Source: DASWNP01 sp036399175 (GTDB taxonomy: Bacteria > Acidobacteriota > Blastocatellia > Pyrinomonadales > Pyrinomonadaceae). From it: a stretch of DNA of 44,160 nt. A program made the position numbers and the translations under genes. The notes under the pieces were generated by a model. It did no database searches, was not told the DNA's origin, and worked only from the letters and a program-made list of their open reading frames with translations. The stretch lies in the NCBI GenBank assembly GCA_036399175.1, contig DASWNP010000031.1, positions 1 through 44,160 on the forward strand. The letters run 5' to 3'. Positions 16,739 to 25,535 of this stretch are shown here, one piece after another; position 1 is the stretch's first letter; each line of letters opens with the position of its first letter.

Positions 16739-17485
16739 TCACGCTCTGGCGACGGTGAGGACGAAGACATCAAGCGCGCCCGCTGCTTTGAGCGCCTGCG
16801 CGCAGGAGGAGGCGGTCGCGCCGGTGGTGAAAACGTCGTCGATAAGGAGGATGCGCTCGCCTTCGACGAGGCGCGGGCGACGGACGGCGAAGGCGTCTGC
16901 GACGGTTTCGCGGCGTCCGCGCCTGTCCATTCCGGCGCGGTTGCGCTCGGTGTGAGTGATGCGCGTGAGCGTCCGCTCGTCTAGGGGGAGGCGCGTCCTG
17001 GCGGAGAGAGCGAGTGCGAGCGTGGCCGCTTGATTGAAGCCGCGCAGGCGCTCGCGCTCGGGATGAAGCGGGACGGGCAGGATACGCGTCGAAGCGTCGA
17101 GCGGCTCGCGTCTCTGCGCTTCAGAGAGCAGACCGGAGAGACGCCCCGCGACGTGCGGCTCGTGCTTGAGCGCCAGCACCGAAGCGCGCAGAGCGCCCTC
17201 GTAAGCTCCGAGCGCCCGCGCCGCCGTGAACGCCTCGTCCTCGCAACGCCTGCAACGCACCTCGGCGCGCTTCTCCGGCTCGACCTCGCCGAGGGCTTCT
17301 GCGCCGCACTTCCAGCAAATCGTCTCCGCGCCCGTGAAGATTCGCGTCTTTCGCCAGCAAGCTTCGCAGGCCGGGCTGTCGGCGCGCGCCTCAACCGACG
17401 CGCCGCAGACGGCGCACGTCTCTGGAAAGACGAGCGCCAGCGTCGCATCGTAGAGCGCGTCGATTTTGGCCGCGAGACGGTTCAT
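16739..17485 (-). CDS. comF: ComF family phosphoribosyltransferase-like protein
   Basis: A protein of 248 residues from the ATG at 17485 (MNRLAAKIDALYDATLALVF); earlier in-frame ATGs give an unlikely cysteine-rich start. Two zinc-finger pairs at the front (CAVCG, CEAC, then CWKC and CRRC) are followed by a phosphoribosyltransferase domain with LPVPLHPERERLRGFNQA and the PRPP loop ILLIDDVFTTGATASS (about 214-229). ComF is needed for DNA uptake in naturally competent bacteria, though many noncompetent species have it. No competence genes are nearby. Its stop is four bases from a GTCAGAG hairpin. Confidence 0.9.
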   Translation of the reverse strand: MNRLAAKIDALYDATLALVFPETCAVCGASVEARADSPACEACWRKTRIFTGAETICWKCGAEALGEVEPEKRAEVRCRRCEDEAFTAARALGAYEGALRASVLALKHEPHVAGRLSGLLSEAQRREPLDASTRILPVPLHPERERLRGFNQAATLALALSARTRLPLDERTLTRITHTERNRAGMDRRGRRETVADAFAVRRPRLVEGERILLIDDVFTTGATASSCAQALKAAGALDVFVLTVARA

Positions 17486-17551
17486 AAAAAGGCTGCTATT
17501 TGGAGATTCTGAAAATGCCGCCCGGCGATTCTCAAGGAGGATGATACAGCA

Positions 17552-17592
17552 ACAGCCTCGCAGACCTGAATGTTTCAAGTCTGCGAGGCTGT
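17552..17592. terminator. Strong hairpin between the DksA-type gene and comF
   Basis: A 14-bp perfect stem, ACAGCCTCGCAGAC / GTCTGCGAGGCTGT, with a loop of 13 bases. It follows the DksA-type stop at 17624 in transcription order. No U-run follows on either strand, so it may be a transcript-end or processing structure rather than a classical terminator. Confidence 0.55.
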
Positions 17593-17623
17593 CTATATTC
17601 AGACGCGAATTTCGCGCGTCGAG

Positions 17624-17992
17624 TTATTCGTCGTCCACGTTCAGGAGGCCGCGCTCCTGCAAATCCTGGCAGCGCAGGCAGTAGCGCGCCCAGGGCACCG
17701 CGTCCAGACGCTTCTCCTGCACGGGCTCGCCGCAGTTGACGCACTCGCCGTACTCGCCCTTCTCCACGCGTTGCAGCGCCTCGTCAATCAGCTCAAGCAA
17801 GCGACGGTCGTTGGCCGACATGGAGATTAGAAGCTCTTTCGTGTAGGCGTTGGCGGCCATGTCCGCCGGGTCTTGCGTCGCCTCGGCGTCGCGCTCGCGG
17901 CTCGACAGCTCGGCCTCCGTCACCTGGCTAAACAATCCCTCGCGCCGCTCAAGCAGACGGTCGCGGTATGATTTCAACTTTCTCTTATCCAT
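17624..17992 (-). CDS. DksA/TraR-type zinc-finger transcription regulator
   Basis: A protein of 122 residues. A long N-terminal coiled coil carries DPADMA (41-46), matching the DxxDxA tip that DksA inserts into the RNA polymerase secondary channel. The zinc finger is CVNC (84-87) and CLRC (105-108), a four-cysteine set. Length and tip fit a DksA-like factor acting with ppGpp, but many such proteins differ in activity. GAGGAGC lies 12 bases upstream of the ATG. It is preceded by a heptad hairpin and rlmH on the same strand, so it likely sits at the end of the rplU-obgE-rlmH transcript. Confidence 0.9.
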   Translation of the reverse strand: MDKRKLKSYRDRLLERREGLFSQVTEAELSSRERDAEATQDPADMAANAYTKELLISMSANDRRLLELIDEALQRVEKGEYGECVNCGEPVQEKRLDAVPWARYCLRCQDLQERGLLNVDDE

Positions 17993-18034
17993 CTTTTTCT
18001 ATTTGCTCCTCGGAAAACCCCACTGGTCTTAATT

Positions 18035-18111
18035 CGGACGATGGACGATAGACCATAGACGATAGCCAATCCGGTTTCGTCCGTCGTCTATGGTCTATCG
18101 TCCGTCGTCGG
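18035..18111. repeat. Heptad-repeat hairpin (words GACGATG, GACGATA, GACCATA)
   Basis: Left arm (18035-18068) GGACGAT GGACGAT AGACCAT AGACGAT AGCCA; right arm (18078-18111) is its near-complete complement with TCTATGG and TCTATCG words. The short loop is about nine bases. It fills the space between rlmH and the DksA-type gene. Confidence 0.88.
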
Positions 18112-18126
18112 TTATCAAAATCCCCT

Positions 18127-18597
18127 TCATTTCTGGTAGGGCAGGCCACGCATGATGGTGTAGGCTCGGTAGAGCTGTTCGGCGAGCACGACGCGCGCCA
18201 TCTCATGTGTCAGAGTCAGGCGAGAAAGCGACCAGCGCACGTCGGCGCGACGCTTCACTTCCTCGGAGACTCCGAAGTGGCCGCCCAAAACCAGAGCCAC
18301 TTCCCTGCGCCCCTCGGTCTGCCAGTTCTCAATCTCAGAGGCCAGCTCAGTCGAACTCCACGGCCGCCCTTCCACGTCCAACAAAACCGTCAGCGCATCT
18401 GATGCCAAAGCACCCACGATGCGTTTGCCTTCCTCCTCCAAACAAACGCGCGGGTTGCTCCCGCCGCCCGCCGCACACTCGCGCAGCTCCACCACTTCCC
18501 ACCGCGCGAAACGCGAAAGCCTCTTCAAATAATCCTCTACGAGCGCCCGCAGATGCTCGTTTCGCGTTTTCCCTACCCAGATGAAACGAAAACGCAT
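18127..18597 (-). CDS. rlmH: 23S rRNA (pseudouridine-1915-N3) methyltransferase RlmH
   Basis: A protein of 156 residues, the normal size for this SPOUT-class enzyme. It starts MRFRFIWVGKTRNEHL; the knot region has LDVEGRPWSSTELASEI, then VALVLGGHFGVSEEV (SAM-binding glycine loop, less common sequence than the usual GGADG) and the highly conserved LTLTHEMARVVLAEQLYRAYTIMRGLPYQK at the end. RlmH methylates helix 69 of assembled 70S ribosomes, matching its neighbours rsfS and obgE. A GTCAGAG hairpin lies just five bases upstream of the start; no Shine-Dalgarno is seen. Confidence 0.94.
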   Translation of the reverse strand: MRFRFIWVGKTRNEHLRALVEDYLKRLSRFARWEVVELRECAAGGGSNPRVCLEEEGKRIVGALASDALTVLLDVEGRPWSSTELASEIENWQTEGRREVALVLGGHFGVSEEVKRRADVRWSLSRLTLTHEMARVVLAEQLYRAYTIMRGLPYQK

Positions 18598-18601
18598 AAA
18601 A

Positions 18602-18701
18602 CAGAGGTCAGAGGTCAGAGGTCGGTTTCCGAATCATCTTGAGTCTCGGCGTCGCCGGCAGTTTTTTCACTGACCTCTGACCTCTGACCTCCGACCTCTG
18701 A
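18602..18701. repeat. Heptad-repeat hairpin (word GTCAGAG), right arm inside the sigma-54 activator gene
   Basis: Left arm (18602-18625) CAGAGGT CAGAGGT CAGAGGT; right arm (18670-18701) TGACCTC TGACCTC TGACCTC CGACCTC. The right arm is read in frame as the C-terminal tail SEVGGQRSEVSE of the sigma-54 activator, whose stop codon at 18615 lies in the left arm. Confidence 0.85.
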
Positions 18702-19619
18702 TTCCTCCCTCGCGAGCCTTTCGTAGAGATTTTTGCGGCTGATGCCGAGCAGGCGCGCGGCCTCGGATTTGTTGCCGCGCGTCGAAAGAAGCGTCTCGCG
18801 GATGTAGTCGGCCTCAAGCTCGGCGAGCGTGGGGCGACGCGAGCGCCGCGTCCGCAAGCGCGCCGCCTCTCGCACGGCTTCGGGCAGGTGCGAGGCCGAG
18901 ACTTCCCCTCCGTCCGAGACGATGACGGCGCGCTCGACCATGTTCGATAGCTCGCGGACGTTGCCTGGAAACTCGTACTGGTCGAGCACCGCGAGCGCGT
19001 CCGCAGAGAAGCGCGCCGCGCCGCGCCCGTGCTTGGCAGCGTAGGTTTCAAGGAACTTCGAGGCGAGCGGCCTCACGTCTTCGCGCCGCTCGCGCAAAGG
19101 GGGAACGTGTATGCGCACGACGTTCAGACGATAGAAGAGGTCTTCGCGGAAAGCTCGACGCTTCACCGCATCCTCCAAATCGACGTTTGTCAGCGCCACG
19201 AGCCGCGCATCGACTCGCACCGTCCGCCGCCCTCCCAGCCGCTCAAACTCGCGCCGCTCGATGACTCGCAGAAGCTTCGCCTGCGCGTCAATCGAAAGAT
19301 GCGCTATCTCGTCTAAGACGAGCGTACCCCTGTGCGCGGCTTCGAGGCGTCCGGGCTTCGTCGCGGTCGCACCCGTGAACGCTCCGCGCTCGTAGCCGAA
19401 AAGCTCGGCCTCCAGAAGCTCGCCCGGCAGAGCCGCACAGTCGATGTTGACGAACGCGCCGCGAGCCCTCCGCGAGCGCGAGTGAATGAAGAGCGCCAGA
19501 GCGTCTTTCCCCACGCCCGACTCGCCCGTGACGAGGACGTTGGCGTCCGTCTCGGCCACACGCCCCGCGAGACGCAAAGCCTCGCGCATCGACTCCGACT
19601 GCGCGACAAGCTCAATCAC
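18615..19619 (-). CDS. Sigma-54-dependent activator, AAA+ plus Fis-type HTH, no sensor domain
   Basis: A protein of 334 residues. It starts directly in the central AAA+ domain: Walker A GESGVGKD (31-38), the sigma-54-contacting loop GAFTGA (about 80-85), Walker B TLVLDEIAHL (about 98-107), arginine region REDLFYRLNVVRIHVPPLRER and NVREL. The Fis-type helix-turn-helix is NKSEAARLLGISRKNLYERL (about 282-301). No receiver, GAF or PAS domain precedes it, so activity is controlled otherwise. Its first four bases overlap the rsfS stop. The last roughly 30 residues come from a heptad hairpin running into the 3' end of the gene, an apparent extension. Target genes are unknown. Confidence 0.9.
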   Translation of the reverse strand: MIELVAQSESMREALRLAGRVAETDANVLVTGESGVGKDALALFIHSRSRRARGAFVNIDCAALPGELLEAELFGYERGAFTGATATKPGRLEAAHRGTLVLDEIAHLSIDAQAKLLRVIERREFERLGGRRTVRVDARLVALTNVDLEDAVKRRAFREDLFYRLNVVRIHVPPLRERREDVRPLASKFLETYAAKHGRGAARFSADALAVLDQYEFPGNVRELSNMVERAVIVSDGGEVSASHLPEAVREAARLRTRRSRRPTLAELEADYIRETLLSTRGNKSEAARLLGISRKNLYERLAREESEVGGQRSEVSEKTAGDAETQDDSETDL

Positions 19620-20155
19620 CGTTCATTTCTCAAAGAGCCTTCGGAACCGTCGCCGCTCGCCGCGCCGCTCGTACCGCCGCGCGTCGCGTCGCCTGCCCCG
19701 CCGGTGTTGCTGCTGCTCGCCGGTCTCAGCTCGGGCGGCAGCACGATGCGCGCCGCATCGCGCCAGAGGCGTTCGAGGTCGTAGAACCTGCGCGCCTTCT
19801 CCTCGAAGATGTGGACGATGAAGTCGCCGTAATCGAGGAGCACCCACTCGGCGGCGTTGTAGCCTTCGACGCGCCCGGCGCGCGTGCCCTGCTCTTTCAG
19901 CCGCTCTAGGATAGCGTCGGCGATGGCCTGCACCTGCCTGATGTTCGTGCCACTGGCGATGAGAAAACAGTCCGTGAAGCTCGCAACGGCGCGCAAATCG
20001 AGCGCGACGAGGTCGAGCGCCTTCTTGTCGCTCGCGGCGTGAAGCGCGGCGAGCATACGCTCATCGAGCGCGTCGCCCACGGGTGCGTTAGTGGCGGCCT
20101 GCCGCGTCGAGTCGGTGGCCGCGTCGTTCTCCGTCTCGCGTTCAGTCGTCTTCAT
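19616..20155 (-). CDS. rsfS: Ribosomal silencing factor RsfS
   Basis: A protein of 179 residues from the ATG at 20155, which is preferred because AGAAAGAG precedes it and the upstream in-frame ATGs (20215, 20197) lie inside nadD without ribosome sites. A polar, variable N-terminus of about 30 residues is followed by the RsfS domain (ERMLAALHAASDKKALDL... SFTDCFLIASGTNIRQVQAI, GYNAAEWVLLDYGDFIVHIF, FYDLERLW) and an unusual S/G/A-rich tail of about 40 residues. RsfS binds L14 and blocks joining of ribosomal subunits in starvation. It is placed 13 bases after nadD, the common bacterial pairing. Confidence 0.92.
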   Translation of the reverse strand: MKTTERETENDAATDSTRQAATNAPVGDALDERMLAALHAASDKKALDLVALDLRAVASFTDCFLIASGTNIRQVQAIADAILERLKEQGTRAGRVEGYNAAEWVLLDYGDFIVHIFEEKARRFYDLERLWRDAARIVLPPELRPASSSNTGGAGDATRGGTSGAASGDGSEGSLRNER

Positions 20156-20168
20156 TGCGCGCTCTTTC

Positions 20169-20903
20169 TCAGTGCGCGGTGAGGTCTCGTCCGGCATCGG
20201 TGAATTCTGTTTCATGCGTATTTCTGTAGAGCCCGTATTTTCTGATGTAATCCGCCACAGGCGGCGGGACGAGCGCCTTCCAACGTGCGCTCTCTTCGTT
20301 CGTCGTGCGAGCCGCGCGGCGAATCTCGGTTGAAGAGACATCGACCGTCGCTGCGTCGCTCAGGTAAATCCGCGCGGCCTCCGAAGGCTGCGCCAGCTTC
20401 TCTTCAATCTCGCGCGCCTGCCTGCCGCGCACGTCAACAATCCTTCGCTGCAACTGCTCCGTGACGTGCTCCGTACTCAGCTCGTAGCCCGGCCTCGTCA
20501 CGACAATCTGGTCGCACATGCCGAGCACGCGCTCCCACTCCCTCCAGGTTCTTATCTCCATCCACGAATCCGCGCCCATCACGAAGAAGAGGCGAGCCGT
20601 GCGTCCAATCGTCTCTTTGAAACCCGTCAGCGTCTCGATTGTGTAGGGACGCTCGGGCGCGTCCAGCTCGGCGGTCGAGATGCGAAAGCGGGGCTCCTGC
20701 TGCGTCGCCAGAGCCAGCATTGCCACGCGATGCACGGCGGGCGTGACGGTCGTGTGCCGCTTGTGCGGCGCGACGTAGGCCGGGATGAATAGAACTTCGT
20801 CGAGCCCGAAGAGCGTTGAAAGATTACGCGCCACCGTGAGGTGGCCGACGTGCGCCGGGTCGAACGTTCCGCCGTATAGAGCTATGCGCCTTTCGCCTTC
20901 CAT
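20169..20903 (-). CDS. nadD: Nicotinate-nucleotide adenylyltransferase
   Basis: A protein of 244 residues if started at the ATG 20903 (MEGERRIALYGG); a start six codons earlier is possible. The nucleotidyltransferase signature GGTFDPAHVGHL is at 11-22 and the second signature VSSTEIRR is near 199-206, both intact. The enzyme makes deamido-NAD from nicotinate mononucleotide and ATP in NAD synthesis. The region FFVMGADSW before the middle also fits. It sits between obgE and rsfS with short gaps, the standard obgE-nadD-rsfS order, and would be cotranscribed from the rplU promoter. Confidence 0.94.
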   Translation of the reverse strand: MEGERRIALYGGTFDPAHVGHLTVARNLSTLFGLDEVLFIPAYVAPHKRHTTVTPAVHRVAMLALATQQEPRFRISTAELDAPERPYTIETLTGFKETIGRTARLFFVMGADSWMEIRTWREWERVLGMCDQIVVTRPGYELSTEHVTEQLQRRIVDVRGRQAREIEEKLAQPSEAARIYLSDAATVDVSSTEIRRAARTTNEESARWKALVPPPVADYIRKYGLYRNTHETEFTDAGRDLTAH

Positions 20904-20977
20904 AACTTGCGGACTTCGCACGACGCGCCGCCACGAAAAATCTCTACAACGCGCGAGCGCCCCTTCCGCGACCGACT

Positions 20978-22021
20978 TCAGCCCGCGCCCCTCTCCTCCG
21001 CCCTCGATGCGCTCGAATCAGCATTCACTTCATCAAGCATCCTCGCCACGCCCATCACCAACTCACGCACGCCCCTGTTCGTCACCGAGGAGATTTCATA
21101 AAACGGCCTGCCGTCTTCGGCTGCGCGACGCTTGAGGCATTCGAGACGCTCCGGCTCGTCGAGTGCGTCAATCTTCGTGGCGACGACCGCCTGCGGCCTC
21201 TCGGCGAGGCGCGCATCGTAGGCGACAAGCTCGCGGTTGATGGTCTCGTAGTCTGCGACGGGGTCGCGCCCCGAAGCGGACGAGACATCGACCAGATGCA
21301 GCAGAAGCTTCGTTCGCTCGACGTGGCGCAGGAAACGGTCGCCCAAGCCAGCCCCTTCGTGCGCGCCCTCGATGAGTCCGGGGATGTCTGCCACGACGAA
21401 GGTTCGATACTCGCCCAAATCGACGACGCCCAGGTGCGGCTCAAGCGTCGTGAAAGGATAATCGGCAATCTTCGGCTTGGCCGCCGAGATGGTCGAAATC
21501 AAAGTTGACTTCCCCGCGTTCGGGAAGCCGACCAGACCAACGTCGGCCAGAAGCTTCAGCTCAAGCTGCAACTCGCGCTCTTCGCCGGGGCTTCCCTCCT
21601 GATGGTATCGGGGCGCACGATTGGTCGAAGAGGCGAAGTGCGAATTGCCGAAGCCGCCGCGCCCGCCGCGCGCCGCCAGCCAGCGCTGTCCCTCTTCCGC
21701 CAGGTCGCAGTAGAACTCGCCCGTCTCGCCGTCGAAGACCTGCGTGCCCACAGGCACACGCACCGAAACGTCTTCGCCCTCGCGCCCCGAACGGTTCGAG
21801 CCCTCGCCGTGCCGCCCGCGCTCGGCTGTGTGCTCCGGGTTATAGCGAAGATGCAGAAGCGTATTGACGCCCGAATCGGCTACGAGCCAAACGTCGCCGC
21901 CGCGCCCGCCGTCGCCGCCCGAAGGCCCTCCGCGCGGCACAAACTTCTCGCGCCGAAACGCCGTCACGCCGTTGCCGCCCCGGCCGCCCCGCACGCGAAT
22001 CTTTGTTCTATCAATAAACAA
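20978..22021 (-). CDS. obgE: GTPase ObgE/CgtA, ribosome assembly
   Basis: A protein of 347 residues starting at TTG 22021 (MFIDRTKIRVRGG), the family opening; no ATG fits better. The glycine-rich Obg fold fills residues 1-157 (GGRGGNGVTAFRREKFVPRGGPSGGDGG...). The G domain follows with G1 GFPNAGKST (about 165-173), G3 DIPGLIEGAHEGAGLG, G4 TKID and G5 SSVTNRG. The C-terminal tail is short and acidic. ObgE acts late in 50S assembly and in stringent control. It lies after rpmA with a terminator-like hairpin and a heptad hairpin in between, which may lower its expression relative to L21 and L27. Confidence 0.95.
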   Translation of the reverse strand: MFIDRTKIRVRGGRGGNGVTAFRREKFVPRGGPSGGDGGRGGDVWLVADSGVNTLLHLRYNPEHTAERGRHGEGSNRSGREGEDVSVRVPVGTQVFDGETGEFYCDLAEEGQRWLAARGGRGGFGNSHFASSTNRAPRYHQEGSPGEERELQLELKLLADVGLVGFPNAGKSTLISTISAAKPKIADYPFTTLEPHLGVVDLGEYRTFVVADIPGLIEGAHEGAGLGDRFLRHVERTKLLLHLVDVSSASGRDPVADYETINRELVAYDARLAERPQAVVATKIDALDEPERLECLKRRAAEDGRPFYEISSVTNRGVRELVMGVARMLDEVNADSSASRAEERGAG

Positions 22022-22025
22022 TTTG

Positions 22026-22110
22026 TAGCTTTCAGCAATCAGCTTTCAGCTTTCAGCAAAACCAAAACAAATTCTGGCTGATTGCTGACCGGCTGACGGC
22101 TGAGAGCTTA
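22026..22110. repeat. Heptad-repeat hairpin (words CAGCTTT, CAGCAAT)
   Basis: Left arm (22026-22059) CAGCAAT CAGCTTT CAGCTTT and right arm (22077-22110) GGCTGAT TGCTGAC CGGCTGA CGGCTGA. It lies four bases upstream of the obgE start. Confidence 0.85.
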
Positions 22111-22116
22111 AAGAAC

Positions 22117-22161
22117 GAGACGCCCGTCGCTTGAGTGGAAGGCACTCGGCGCGGGCGTCTC
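22117..22161 (-). terminator. Terminator-like hairpin after rpmA
   Basis: Outer stem GAGACGCCCG / CGGGCGTCTC (10 bp) with inner GAGTG / CACTC. On the minus strand it is followed by GTTCTTTAA. It stands between rpmA and obgE and may be a partial terminator or attenuator. Confidence 0.6.
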
Positions 22162-22192
22162 GACAGAGCGTTGGACGTGTGTCCCTGGCCTC

Positions 22193-22495
22193 TCAGGCGG
22201 CGACCGCTTGCTCCGCCTCCGGCGCGGGAACAGCAGCCGCAGCTTCAGGATAGACGCTGATGAATTTCCCCTGTCGTCCCTTGTCCTCAAACTTCACGAT
22301 GCCGTCAATCAAAGCGAACAGCGTGTCGTCTTTGCCGCGTCCGACGTTCCTGCCCGGCTTCCACTTCGTTCCGCGCTGGCGCGCCAGAATGTTGCCGCCA
22401 AGCACGCGCTCTCCGCCGAACTTCTTCAGCCCCAAACGCTGTGCCGCCGAATCACGCCCGTTGCGCGAAGAACCGACTCCCTTTTTATGTGCCAT
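22193..22495 (-). CDS. rpmA: 50S ribosomal protein L27
   Basis: A protein of 100 residues starting MAHKKGVGSSRNGRDSAAQRLG. The glycine-rich strands GGNILARQRGTKWKPGRNVGRGKDDTLFA are standard. The N-terminal tail of L27 reaches the peptidyl-transferase centre; here MAHKKG begins directly, with no cleavable Firmicute-type extension. The end carries an alanine/proline/glutamate-rich tail of about 20 residues (YPEAAAAVPAPEAEQAVAA) beyond the usual length. It follows rplU after one heptad hairpin. Confidence 0.97.
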   Translation of the reverse strand: MAHKKGVGSSRNGRDSAAQRLGLKKFGGERVLGGNILARQRGTKWKPGRNVGRGKDDTLFALIDGIVKFEDKGRQGKFISVYPEAAAAVPAPEAEQAVAA

Positions 22496-22524
22496 TGCTT
22501 AACTCCCTGAACGACAGTCAGAGT

Positions 22525-22603
22525 AGTCTGGAGTCTGGAGTCTGGAGTCAAAACCAAAAGCACTTGTCTTTGACTCCAGACTTCAGACTCCTGACTCCAG
22601 ACT
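22525..22603. repeat. Heptad-repeat hairpin (word TCTGGAG)
   Basis: Left arm (22525-22552) AGTCTGG AGTCTGG AGTCTGG AGTC; right arm (22569-22603) GACTCCA GACTTCA GACTCCT GACTCCA GACT, touching the rplU stop codon at 22602. The loop holds AAAACCAAAAGCACTTGTCTTT, related to other loops. Confidence 0.88.
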
Positions 22604-22910
22604 ATCCAATAGAATCAATCTTCACCGTCGTATAATTCTGCCGATGTCCCTGCGTGCGCTTGTACTGCTTGCGACGCTTCATTTTGAAGACGATGATTTT
22701 GTCGCCGCGACCGTGATCGACCACCGTCCCTGCGACCGTCGCGCCTTCGACGGCGGGCGAGCCGATTTTCACGCCGTCGTCGCCGCTGATGACGAGCGCT
22801 TCGAGTTCGACCGATTCGCCAGCCCTTTTGTTCAGAGAGGGGACGCGCACCGTCGAGCCTTCTTCGACGCGAAACTGCTTGCCGCCAGACCTGATGATTG
22901 CGTAAGCCAT
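22602..22910 (-). CDS. rplU: 50S ribosomal protein L21
   Basis: A protein of 102 residues from the ATG at 22910 (MAYAIIRSGGKQFRVEEG), which has GGAGG before it; an upstream in-frame frame extension is not needed. The end RRKQYKRTQGHRQNYTTVKI is the L21 signature. It is the first gene of rplU-rpmA-obgE-nadD-rsfS-activator-rlmH, read from the TTGACG-17-TATAAT promoter 54 bases upstream. A 7-bp hairpin in its leader could be an autoregulatory site. Confidence 0.97.
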   Translation of the reverse strand: MAYAIIRSGGKQFRVEEGSTVRVPSLNKRAGESVELEALVISGDDGVKIGSPAVEGATVAGTVVDHGRGDKIIVFKMKRRKQYKRTQGHRQNYTTVKIDSIG

Positions 22911-22930
22911 TATTTTATCCTCCAAGCCAT

Positions 22931-22949
22931 AGGCAAGCCCCACTTGCCT
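22931..22949 (-). promoter_or_regulatory. Leader hairpin of rplU
   Basis: Near the predicted 5' end of the rplU transcript a 7-bp stem AGGCAAG / CTTGCCT with a five-base loop precedes the GGAGG ribosome site. L21 leaders with regulatory structures are known elsewhere; this one is not matched to any described family. Confidence 0.4.
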
Positions 22950-22963
22950 CACAAAAGTCGATT

Positions 22964-22992
22964 ATTATAACGAGTTAGCCGTGCTCCGTCAA
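22964..22992 (-). promoter_or_regulatory. Strong sigma-70 promoter for the rplU-rpmA-obgE operon
   Basis: Minus-strand TTGACG (22992-22987), exactly 17 bases, then a perfect TATAAT (22969-22964). The transcript would start near 22957. Confidence 0.8.
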
Positions 22993-23037
22993 ACCGCTCG
23001 CGGCGGCGGCGCGATCGTCGCTTCGTCGCTTCATCTC

Positions 23038-24423
<1,386 letters not shown>

Positions 24424-24430
24424 AAAAAAT

Positions 24431-24571
24431 CAGTGACAAGTGACAAGTGATGAATGACGAGCAAGACAGAAAAACAAGTGAACAGTGAATGGTAAATGGT
24501 GAATAGATAAAACCAGTTCTTTCCATTCACTATTTACCATTTACTATTCACCAGCTTTTAACTTGTCACTG
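24431..24571. repeat. Composite heptad hairpin with two word families (GTGACAA outside, TGGTAAA/TGGTGAA inside)
   Basis: Outer left arm AGTGACA AGTGACA AGTGATG (about 24432-24460) pairs partly with AACTTGTCACTG (24560-24571). Inside, AGTGAAT GGTAAAT GGTGAAT AG (about 24483-24506) pairs with CATTCAC TATTTAC CATTTAC TATTCACC (about 24523-24552). The loops contain AAGACAGAAAAAC and AAAACCAGTTCTTTC. It separates accB and accC. Confidence 0.85.
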
Positions 24572-24575
24572 TTCT

Positions 24576-25310
<735 letters not shown>

Positions 25311-25377
25311 GCCTTTTTAGACTCCGCGCGGGCGGGCGAAAAACTCGCCCCGGCGCGTTCGAGATGTTTGACAACGG

Positions 25378-25422
25378 AAAAGCCCCCGACTCGCGCGCCG
25401 AGCCGACGCTTGAATGGGGGCT
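25378..25422 (-). terminator. Terminator at the end of the alpha operon (after rplQ)
   Basis: Minus-strand AGCCCCC (25422-25416) pairs with GGGGGCT (25387-25381), with GCG/CGC pairings inside, followed by TTTCCG. It lies about 115 bases after the rplQ stop. In the rest of 25311-25535 no convincing gene is seen. Confidence 0.65.
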
Positions 25423-25535
25423 CGTGTTTAGTGAACGTGCGCGCTACGGCTGCCGGTAATCCTCGAAGCCCTGAACAGCTTCGATGCCCTCGATGCCGAG
25501 GCGCGGCGCGCTCTTCCATCTCACTCCCGTTTGTA

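Noticed and set aside
17541..17684. Plus-strand ATG after AAGGAGG beside comF
   Set aside because: The ribosome site touches the ATG, the frame runs through a strong hairpin and into the antisense of the DksA-type gene.
25444..25524. Short minus-strand frame starting GTG (26 codons) after rplQ
   Set aside because: It has GGGA nearby and a protein-like end, but no homology is recognised, the ribosome site is poor and it is too short to tell from chance.
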